Shown here piece by piece: positions 6,457 through 13,165 of a DNA stretch of 17,153 nucleotides (its first letter is position 1; the number at the start of each line of letters is the position of its first letter). The stretch spans positions 1 through 17,153 of the forward strand of contig JBGYPP010000031.1 of NCBI GenBank assembly GCA_041838515.1. The letters run 5' to 3'. Source of the stretch: JBGYPP01 sp041838515 (GTDB lineage Bacteria > Bacillota > Clostridia > Lachnospirales > Lachnospiraceae). The notes under the pieces are model-generated. The model was not told the DNA's origin and made no database searches. It was given only the letters and a program-made list of their open reading frames with translations. The position numbers were made by a program, and so were the translations under genes.

Positions 6457-6485
6457 ATTTTAACAAAATTCCCTTGATTTTTCAA
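6457..6485 (-). promoter_or_regulatory. Promoter of the diguanylate cyclase-holA-TPR run
   Basis: TTGAAA (6485-6480), a 17-bp spacer and TAAAAT (6462-6457) with an upstream TG (extended -10) lie in the 171-bp gap between comEC and the cyclase gene. This supports a separate transcription unit, though read-through from comEC is possible since no terminator is evident in the gap. Confidence 0.65.
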
Positions 6486-6526
6486 TGGAAAATGGAATTA
6501 CCAGCCTAGCCCGTTCCAACCCCAGC

Positions 6527-9163
6527 TTACCTCCAACTCCGGACAGAAAATCCCTCCCCGGACAGCCGCAAAATCACCGCGCCATGCCAGCCGGTGGAAT
6601 ACAGCCTGGCTCCCTCGGCCTCCAACCTGTACAGCAACTCCCTGTGGGGATGGCCATAGGGGCTGGGAGAGGCATGGGATAGCATGGCCACGCCCAGATC
6701 CAAACCTGAGAGAAAGGCCTCCCCGGTGGAGTATTTGGATCCGTGATGGGCCACCTTGAGCACATCCACATAATCCACCCCCCGGGCCGTCAAGGCCCTT
6801 TGCAAATCCTCCTCCCCCTCTCCCTCCGCATCCCCGGCAAAGAGCAGACGCAAGCCTCCCGCCTCCAGCAGCAGGCAAAGGGAGGCGGCATTCTCGCTTT
6901 CATAATTCTTATCCCAGACGGGAGTAAGACATTCCAGACTCCAGGATCCGCCCTGTATCCCATCTCCCTGGGCCATAAAAACCGCCTCCACCCCGGTTCC
7001 TCCATGATTGAGCATCTCCTGATACAAAAGATGCCGCCTGCCATCCCCCGGCAGATAGATCTTCCGCACCTCTATGCCCTGATCCCAGGCCTCCTCCAGC
7101 AGCTCCCAAAGACCATTAACATGATCCCTGTCCCCATGGCTGATCCATATGCCCTCTATGGTATGTATCCCCTTATAATGCAGATAAGGCAGCAAAATAC
7201 GCTTCCCCGGGCCGCTTTTGGTAGTGGAGCCGCAATCTATGATATAGGCGCGGCCCGGAGCTATCTCCCACACTATGCCATCCCCCTGGCCCACATCCAA
7301 AAAAGCGATTTCCATAGGAGGTATGAACCAGGACGATTCTTGCCGGAACAGCCCTTGCCGAAGCGGCTCTTGCTGGAACAGCTCTTGCCGGGACGGCTCT
7401 TGCCGAGGCGGCTCTTGCTGGAACCTCTCTTGTCGGGACGGCTCTTGCCGAGGCGGCTCTTGCTGGAACCTCTCTTGTCGGGACGGCTCTTGCCAAATAG
7501 AAAATCCTTGCCCCCTCAGGACGGCCCGGCCCTCGTCCAAGATGCCGGCCAGCATATGCCCTCCCCAACGCCAGTAAGGGGAAAACCCTATCACAGCCAT
7601 GGCCGCCGCCAGCAGGGCCAAAGCCCCGGCCGCCCGCAAGAGGCCCTTACCCCTCTTCCTCTGCCGAATGGCCGCCAAATCCTTTTCCCTATGCTCCTGA
7701 CAGCGCTGGAGAAAAATCCGCCTCCACAGCCACAGCAGGAAAAAATAAGCGACAATCTGGGCCGGAGCCGGAACTCCCGGCCTCCACAAAAAAACGGGAC
7801 ATCCGGCGAAAAAGGCGCACAGCGCCTCCATGCCATCCAATATGCCGGACACCAGGGCTCCGGCCCAGGCCCATAAGGGGGCCGGCAATGCCAGCACGGC
7901 CAGTGTGCCGTAGACCAGCGCCGGCGCCAGGGGGATAACCAGCATATTGGCCAGCACAGAATATGGGGAAATCCCATAAGAAAAGACCAGATAGACCGGC
8001 AAGGTGACCAAGGTGACGGAAAGGGAGGACCAAAAAGCGGGAAATACCTGCCTTAGCCAAAACCAGCGCCAGACCATGGCCGCCCTTCCTCTCCAGTCCT
8101 GACGGGCGAACTCCCCCCTGTCCCACCACCAGCAGGCCTCCCCCCATTCCAGCCAGGAAAGGCCGAATAAACAGCCAAAGGAGAAGAGAAAGCCGGCATT
8201 TTCCAGATTTCCCCCATTTCCGGACAAGAGGACCATGGCCATGCAGCCCAAGGCCGTGGGCATATCATAGCTGCGCCCAAGCGCCCTCCCAAGGCTATGT
8301 ATGGCAAACATACCTATGGCTCTGGCCTGGGATATGCCCATACCGGTCATCTGTCCATAGGCCAGAAGCATAAGGCCTGCCAAAAAGGATGCGCTCCCCT
8401 CGCCCAGACCCAGCCGCCGCAGCAGACTCCGAACCCCCAAGCCCAATATGCCAATGTGCAGTCCGGATATGCTCAGAATATGGATGATGCCCATGCGGAC
8501 AAAATGGTTTTTGACCTCCTCCTCCACATCGGCCTTGATTCCAAGAGCCAGGGCGCTGGCCACGCCTGCCACCCTGGGGGGCAACCTTTCCATCAGCCTT
8601 TGCCTGGCCAGAAAGCGCCATCGGGCCAGGCATTGCCCCCAGACATCATAAGATGTTGAGGCGGCTAGGATCTCCACCTCAGCCAGCTCTCCCACCACGC
8701 CTATAGAGGCATAATAAGCGGCCATATCCCACTCTCCCGGATTGGTGGCCTGCCTGGGCGGCAGAAATCTCGCCTCCAATACCAGCCTCTGTCCTATTCG
8801 AGGGAATGGGAAAGCAGGAGGGTTTTTCTCCCCCCCTGCCTCCCAGGGCCATGCCCTAGAGGCATCCACCGGAATCTTCCATATCCATGTACGTTTTTTC
8901 GTGAAAATATGTGCGGATTTGCACAGAATAGACTGTGGATCTATGTTGTCGCCCAGGACCTCCTCCCCCTCCAGATAGACCTGCCAAAGATGCAGGCCCG
9001 GAGCGGGGCTTTTCCCATATTCCCATTTGACCGCCCGCAGACAATACCTGCCCACGGCCGGGGGAGGCGCATGCCGCCCCTCACCGGAGCCCAGCCAACG
9101 GAACAGAGCCACACAAAGGGCCATAGCCACAGCCAGCGACCACAACGGCCTGCGTAAGGGCAT
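6527..9163 (-). CDS. comEC: ComEC/Rec2 competence DNA channel with metallo-beta-lactamase domain
   Basis: This 878-residue membrane protein is the putative channel carrying single-stranded DNA into the cell during transformation. An N-terminal helix and DUF4131-type region lead to the competence domain with ILSISGLHIGI (about 230-240) and many membrane helices to about 530. A repetitive linker follows (559-609), then the beta-lactamase-like domain with FLDVGQGDG, the SHGDRDH metal motif (675-681), KVAHHGSKYST and LSHASPSPYGHP, thought to act as a nuclease. The ATG at 9163 is preferred over the GTG at 9181 because GGAGAG lies about nine bases before it. The gene follows the GerMN gene closely and is last in the comEA run. 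Confidence 0.93.
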   Translation of the reverse strand: MPLRRPLWSLAVAMALCVALFRWLGSGEGRHAPPPAVGRYCLRAVKWEYGKSPAPGLHLWQVYLEGEEVLGDNIDPQSILCKSAHIFTKKRTWIWKIPVDASRAWPWEAGGEKNPPAFPFPRIGQRLVLEARFLPPRQATNPGEWDMAAYYASIGVVGELAEVEILAASTSYDVWGQCLARWRFLARQRLMERLPPRVAGVASALALGIKADVEEEVKNHFVRMGIIHILSISGLHIGILGLGVRSLLRRLGLGEGSASFLAGLMLLAYGQMTGMGISQARAIGMFAIHSLGRALGRSYDMPTALGCMAMVLLSGNGGNLENAGFLFSFGCLFGLSWLEWGEACWWWDRGEFARQDWRGRAAMVWRWFWLRQVFPAFWSSLSVTLVTLPVYLVFSYGISPYSVLANMLVIPLAPALVYGTLAVLALPAPLWAWAGALVSGILDGMEALCAFFAGCPVFLWRPGVPAPAQIVAYFFLLWLWRRIFLQRCQEHREKDLAAIRQRKRGKGLLRAAGALALLAAAMAVIGFSPYWRWGGHMLAGILDEGRAVLRGQGFSIWQEPSRQERFQQEPPRQEPSRQERFQQEPPRQEPSRQELFQQEPLRQGLFRQESSWFIPPMEIAFLDVGQGDGIVWEIAPGRAYIIDCGSTTKSGPGKRILLPYLHYKGIHTIEGIWISHGDRDHVNGLWELLEEAWDQGIEVRKIYLPGDGRRHLLYQEMLNHGGTGVEAVFMAQGDGIQGGSWSLECLTPVWDKNYESENAASLCLLLEAGGLRLLFAGDAEGEGEEDLQRALTARGVDYVDVLKVAHHGSKYSTGEAFLSGLDLGVAMLSHASPSPYGHPHRELLYRLEAEGARLYSTGWHGAVILRLSGEGFSVRSWR
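7337..7489 (-). repeat. 15/45-bp tandem repeats in the comEC linker
   Basis: Within comEC, about ten 15-bp units encode five-residue blocks (EPSRQ, ERFQQ, EPPRQ and variants), arranged as a 45-bp, 15-residue higher-order repeat. Two of the 45-bp copies are nearly identical in DNA. Unit length is a multiple of three, so copy changes keep the frame. Confidence 0.85.
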
Positions 9164-9177
9164 ATGACAGACTCTCC

Positions 9178-10128
9178 TCACTCTTGAAATACCAGATCCA
9201 AATTCCTCTCGTACAATACGCCCAGGGGGTATTTTTCCCGCACCGATCCCTTGGTGGAGCCCTCCACGGACAATTGCACCTTATTCACGCCCGGCAGCTC
9301 CGATAGGCTGTTGACCAGGGAATAGACAGTCACATCGGCGCTGACGGCATAGGTGGCCGCCAAAAAGCTCTGGCTGAGATTGATATAACAAATGCCGTCC
9401 TTGACCGAAATGCTGATCACCTTGGTGGCAGGATCTATGGCCGGATACACGCCCTCCACATAAGGCCCTCTGATCAGCTCCTCGGCCACCAGCCTCTCCA
9501 GGCTGGAGTTGGTGTTGTACGGCCTCTCCCTATAAGCCACCAACAGCCCATCCCCTGTGGCGTTGGCAAAATACAGAGTCAGCCTAACACTCTCATAGGT
9601 ATTGACATCCTGGCCGGTATTGCTGATAAACTGCTGGGGGGACATCAGCCCCACCACATTTCCCAGCGCGTCATGCAGCTGGGTGCCCTCCACGGTTATG
9701 CCCACCATCTCCACCCAGGACAACCCTGTTAAGGTCTTGACAATTGCCGCCCGGACCAGCACCTCCTCCAAATCTCCCAGCTGGTTGTAGGCCTTATCTA
9801 CATCCAGCAGGACATTGGCTCCCTGGATCTGAAAGGAGAGCAGGGAAAAGGCCTTAGCCAATGGCGCCTGGTACTCCAGCTTCTTGGGTATCTTGGCCAA
9901 CTCCGCCAGCACCCATTCCACCTGCTCCCTCTTTTCCCCCTCGGGCGCCGCCTTTCGCACTTCCACCAGACCTTGGGAGTCTTTTTCCAAATAAAACAGG
10001 GAAAAATCCTGCGCCTTCTCCTCCCGGGCGCAGCCCCCAAGACACAGGGCCAGAAGCAGAAATCCCCAGATCAGATGCCAGCCCGCCGCAAGCTTTTTCA
10101 GCCTCAAACCCGCCATACAACTCCTCAT
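9178..10128 (-). CDS. GerMN-domain lipoprotein
   Basis: This 316-residue exported lipoprotein has an N-terminal hydrophobic stretch and lipobox LGGC with Cys33. Two GerMN-type modules follow (about 40-165 and 180-305): in the first NVLLDVDKAYNQLGDLEEVL and GLSWVEMVGITVEG; in the second VRLTLYFANATGDGLLVAYRE, ELIRGPYVEGVYPAI and GICYINLSQSFL. GerMN domains occur in spore germination protein GerM and in lipoproteins paired with two-component systems. The ATG at 10128 overlaps the histidine kinase stop (ATGA). An alternative ATG at 10116 has AGGAG only four bases upstream. Its place just after the kinase suggests a partner in envelope sensing, which is inference. Confidence 0.85.
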   Translation of the reverse strand: MRSCMAGLRLKKLAAGWHLIWGFLLLALCLGGCAREEKAQDFSLFYLEKDSQGLVEVRKAAPEGEKREQVEWVLAELAKIPKKLEYQAPLAKAFSLLSFQIQGANVLLDVDKAYNQLGDLEEVLVRAAIVKTLTGLSWVEMVGITVEGTQLHDALGNVVGLMSPQQFISNTGQDVNTYESVRLTLYFANATGDGLLVAYRERPYNTNSSLERLVAEELIRGPYVEGVYPAIDPATKVISISVKDGICYINLSQSFLAATYAVSADVTVYSLVNSLSELPGVNKVQLSVEGSTKGSVREKYPLGVLYERNLDLVFQE

Positions 10129-11624
10129 CCGTTTCCTTCTCCGCCGTGCCGCAGGGGCAGGCGCACCACAAAGCAGCTGCCCTCTCCCTCTGCGCTCTCC
10201 ACCTCTATGCTGCCCCTGTGCAGCAGTACGGCCCCTCTGGTAATGGCCAGGCCCAGCCCGGTGCCGCCTATCTCCCGGGAATGGGATTTGTCCACCCGGT
10301 AAAAGCGCTCAAAAATATGCTCCAACTCCTCCCGGGGTATGCCGGGGCCATTGTCCTCCACCTCCACCCAGAACTGGCTGTGATCCGCATCCAAGGACAC
10401 CCGGACCTTGCCCCCCTCATAGTGGTATTTGATGGCATTTTCCACTAAATTGGTGAATATCAGCGTCAGCTTGACCTCATCCGCCCAGGCCTCCACAGCC
10501 CTGTGGCACTCCAGCACGATCTCCACATTTTTCTTCCTGGCCAGGGGCCGCAGCCGCTTCAAGGTCAGCTCCAACAGCTCATTGATCTGCAATAGGGAGA
10601 TATGCAGATTTTGCGCCCTCTTGTCCAATTTGACCAAGGCCAGCAAATCCGTAATAATCTGATTTTCCCTGTCTATCTCGGAAACGATATCCCCCAAAAA
10701 CTCCCTGTACAGCTCCTGTGGCGCGCTCTCCTGCGCCAGCAGAGAATCCGCCAGAACCTTCATGGAGGCCAGAGGGGTTTTTAACTCATGGGATACATTG
10801 GCCACAAAGTCCTGCCTGGACTGATCTATCACCCGCATCCTGGATACCATCTGATTAAAAGCATCCACGATTTCCGCAGTTTCCACATAATCCGGCACCG
10901 ATATATCCTCATCGGTAAAACCCGACTTGACCTGAGAGATGGCCGCTCCCACCCGGTGAAAGGGCCGCACCAGTACGCCTGAGAGCCATACAGAAAACGC
11001 CGCCATAATGCACAGCAGTATAATGCCTACCACCATGCCCCGGCGGGAGAGATCCCACTTTACGCTGGATATAGAATCCGAAGAAATACTGGTCAGCAGC
11101 ACGCCTTCCACAACGCCAGTAGCCTCCACTCCGTCCTCACCCCTGCCCTGTATGGGCGTGGCCATCTCAATAAAATCCCCCTCCCTGTCATAATACCAGT
11201 ATGCCTGGCCTCTAAAGGCCTGCAAGACCGGCAGGGAAATGTTGGTCTTGCCCTCGCTGATGGAATAGGTATCCTTGACCACCCTCAGACTGCGGTCTAT
11301 AATCATCACCCGCCCATCGTAAAGGCTGGAAAGGGTTTCCAGCTCTCCGTTTATAATTTGACGAGAAACCGTATCTTGTTGTTCTGTGGAAGAATAATTG
11401 GCCAGATAATTGTTATCCAATAAGTGGTTGGCCAGGATTTGCAACTGGTTTTGCACCACGCCCACCCTATAGGACACAGCCCGCAGCTCATAGGCTCCGC
11501 TGATCAGCCCCGGAAGCAGAACCACGGGCACAGAGGCAAATAGCAACAGAATGACGAAAAGACGCCCCCGCAGACTGCGAAAGCGGATAAGCCGCCCCAG
11601 GGCGGACCGGAGATTTTGCCACAT
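10125..11624 (-). CDS. Sensor histidine kinase
   Basis: This 499-residue membrane kinase has one helix at about 20-41, an extracytoplasmic sensor region (about 45-195), a second helix (197-218) and a HAMP linker (219-270). The dimerisation domain has FVANVSHELKTPLASM with phospho-acceptor His279, and the ATPase domain has the N box (NLVENAIKYH, about 392-401), DNGPGIP (424-430), an F box around HIFERFYRVD and GGTGLGLA (453-460). The layout resembles WalK/PhoR/ResE-type kinases. The start at 11624 lies 12 bp past the response regulator stop with GGGAG just upstream. It should phosphorylate the adjacent regulator; the signal is unknown. Confidence 0.93.
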   Translation of the reverse strand: MWQNLRSALGRLIRFRSLRGRLFVILLLFASVPVVLLPGLISGAYELRAVSYRVGVVQNQLQILANHLLDNNYLANYSSTEQQDTVSRQIINGELETLSSLYDGRVMIIDRSLRVVKDTYSISEGKTNISLPVLQAFRGQAYWYYDREGDFIEMATPIQGRGEDGVEATGVVEGVLLTSISSDSISSVKWDLSRRGMVVGIILLCIMAAFSVWLSGVLVRPFHRVGAAISQVKSGFTDEDISVPDYVETAEIVDAFNQMVSRMRVIDQSRQDFVANVSHELKTPLASMKVLADSLLAQESAPQELYREFLGDIVSEIDRENQIITDLLALVKLDKRAQNLHISLLQINELLELTLKRLRPLARKKNVEIVLECHRAVEAWADEVKLTLIFTNLVENAIKYHYEGGKVRVSLDADHSQFWVEVEDNGPGIPREELEHIFERFYRVDKSHSREIGGTGLGLAITRGAVLLHRGSIEVESAEGEGSCFVVRLPLRHGGEGNG

Positions 11625-11636
11625 ACAGCTCCCATC

Positions 11637-12335
11637 TTAGAGAGGAAAATAATACCCCACGCCCCATTTGGTCAGCACATAGCGGGGCTCGCCCGGATGC
11701 TCCTCTATCTTCTCCCGCAGCCGCCGCACATGCACATCCACGGTGCGCACATCCCCGGGGTAATCCCCCCCCCAAACCATACGCAGCAGCTCATCCCGGG
11801 AGTACACCTTATTGGGATGGCGCATCAACAGCTCCAACAGTTCAAATTCCTTGGCGGTCAGCGCCACCTCACGCCCCCGCACATAACTGCGCCGCCCCTC
11901 CAGATCCAGCGCCAGCTCGCGTATCTCCAACCGGGCCTCCTTTTTGGCCTGGGGCTGCTTCTTGTCCATACGCCGCCACACGGCCTTGATGCGGGCCTTT
12001 ACCTCCAAAATATTAAAGGGCTTGGTAATATAATCATCCGCACCGTATTCCAGACCCAAAATCTTGTCCATGTCATCGCCCTTGGCCGTCAGCATAATAA
12101 TAGGCACCTGGGAAAACTCCCGGATTTGCTGGCAGACTTCAAATCCGGTCAGCTTGGGCAGCATAACATCCAATAAAATGACATCGTAGGCCTTGCCTCT
12201 GGCCAATTCCAAAGCCTCCTCCCCGTCATAGGCGCAGTCCACCTCCATCTCCTCCTGCTCCAGGGAGAAGCGCAAGCCCTTGACTATCAGCTTCTCATCG
12301 TCTACCAACAACACCTTTCTGCCCATATTCTCCAC
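11637..12335 (-). CDS. OmpR/PhoB-family response regulator
   Basis: This 232-residue protein has a receiver domain (VLLVDDE acid pocket, phospho-acceptor Asp56 in VILLDVMLP, Thr83 and Lys105 in ITKPF) and a winged-helix DNA-binding domain (about 130-230) with VALTAKEFELLELLMRHP, YSRDELLRMVW, RTVDVHVRRLREKIE and TKWGVGYYF. It is a transcription factor controlled by the next gene, the kinase. The GTG at 12335 lies three bases after AGGAG; an ATG at 12326 (MGRKVLLVDDE) is an equally plausible start by family length. It is six bases from the end of comEA. Confidence 0.93.
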   Translation of the reverse strand: MENMGRKVLLVDDEKLIVKGLRFSLEQEEMEVDCAYDGEEALELARGKAYDVILLDVMLPKLTGFEVCQQIREFSQVPIIMLTAKGDDMDKILGLEYGADDYITKPFNILEVKARIKAVWRRMDKKQPQAKKEARLEIRELALDLEGRRSYVRGREVALTAKEFELLELLMRHPNKVYSRDELLRMVWGGDYPGDVRTVDVHVRRLREKIEEHPGEPRYVLTKWGVGYYFPL

Positions 12336-12341
12336 CCGCTC

Positions 12342-13073
12342 CTAACGGACGCAAATCCTCGACTCCAACTTGGCATATGTGGCGCCCTTGATGCCCTTGA
12401 CCTTCTGCAAATCCTCTATGGCGGCAAAGGGACCCTGGGACTGACGGTAGTCCAGGATATCCTGCGCCCGCCCCGGACCTATGCCCGGCAGGGTTTGCAG
12501 CAGCGCGGCATCCGCCGTATTGATATTTACAGGCGCATCTTCCCCGCCTGTCCTTCCCTCGCCGCCTGCCCGGGCATGGCCGGCCGGCGGCCCCAGGGCC
12601 GCAGCCTCCTCCCGGCTGGGTATATACAATTGCTGCCCATCCTCCAGCACGGCGGCCAGATTGGCATAAGCGGCATCCGCCTCCTCCAGCAGGCCGCCTG
12701 CGGCCTCCACAGCCTGAAATCCCCGGCTGCCGGCCGGAAGCTCCACCACACCCGGCCTGGCCACAGAGCCGCATACATGGACAAAGACAGAAGCCTCATC
12801 CGGAGGGACAGCCTCCTCAATCCAGAGGGAGGGCTGACCCTCTCCGCTGTCGGAGGCCTGCCCGGCAGGCTCCGGCCCGGGGCCGGACTCTGATATGGCG
12901 CTGTCTGCGGCCGCTCCGGCTCCGCTTTCCACCGGCCGTCCTGTACGGTACTCCACAACCCCGCCTCCACAGCCACCCAGCGCCAGGCAGGCAGCAAAGA
13001 CCCAGGCGGCCAAAACCCAGGCCGCAAGGTCAGGCCCTGCGCCCCGGCACAAGCTCTCTTTTATACATTCCAT
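12342..13073 (-). CDS. comEA: ComEA-type competence protein with SLBB and helix-hairpin-helix domains
   Basis: This 243-residue surface protein resembles the receptor that binds double-stranded DNA outside the membrane for transformation. It has a hydrophobic segment (about 15-33), a low-complexity stalk (36-90), an SLBB domain (about 93-155) with VFVHVCGSVARPGVVELPAG and DGQQLYIPS, and a C-terminal double helix-hairpin-helix (about 182-242) with VNINTADAALLQTLPGIGPG and ILDYRQSQGPF. Unusually, the membrane segment ends in ALGGC (Cys35), a good lipobox, so it may be a lipoprotein rather than a transmembrane-anchored ComEA. It has its own promoter upstream and heads the run ending in comEC. 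Confidence 0.9.
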   Translation of the reverse strand: MECIKESLCRGAGPDLAAWVLAAWVFAACLALGGCGGGVVEYRTGRPVESGAGAAADSAISESGPGPEPAGQASDSGEGQPSLWIEEAVPPDEASVFVHVCGSVARPGVVELPAGSRGFQAVEAAGGLLEEADAAYANLAAVLEDGQQLYIPSREEAAALGPPAGHARAGGEGRTGGEDAPVNINTADAALLQTLPGIGPGRAQDILDYRQSQGPFAAIEDLQKVKGIKGATYAKLESRICVR

Positions 13074-13121
13074 ATCATCCCCTCGCTAGACTCCGGGGGA
13101 CAAGTCGCCTCTTACCCTAAG

Positions 13122-13150
13122 ATTGTATAAAAGATATGGGCGGTTTTCAA
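13122..13150 (-). promoter_or_regulatory. Promoter of the comEA-TCS-gerMN-comEC run
   Basis: TTGAAA (13150-13145), a 17-bp spacer and TACAAT (13127-13122) lie about 50 bp before the comEA start, in the gap after the solute-binding-like gene. It is near-consensus for the housekeeping sigma factor; no separate competence-sigma motif was recognised. Confidence 0.65.
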
Positions 13151-13165
13151 GAAAGATTTGGAAAC

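Noticed and set aside
6356..6460. Cyclic di-GMP-I (GEMM) riboswitch before the diguanylate cyclase
   Set aside because: Short matches to the core exist, but the closing P1 stem and a proper P2 hairpin could not be drawn, so the class cannot be claimed.
7337..7489. CRISPR or minisatellite independent of a gene
   Set aside because: The repeats are multiples of three bases inside an open comEC frame and encode a linker; there are no spacers.
6743..7876. A 377-residue plus-strand coding region opposite comEC
   Set aside because: It is an antisense shadow of the GC-rich comEC gene: proline- and leucine-rich with no domain, and comEC itself has clear conserved motifs.
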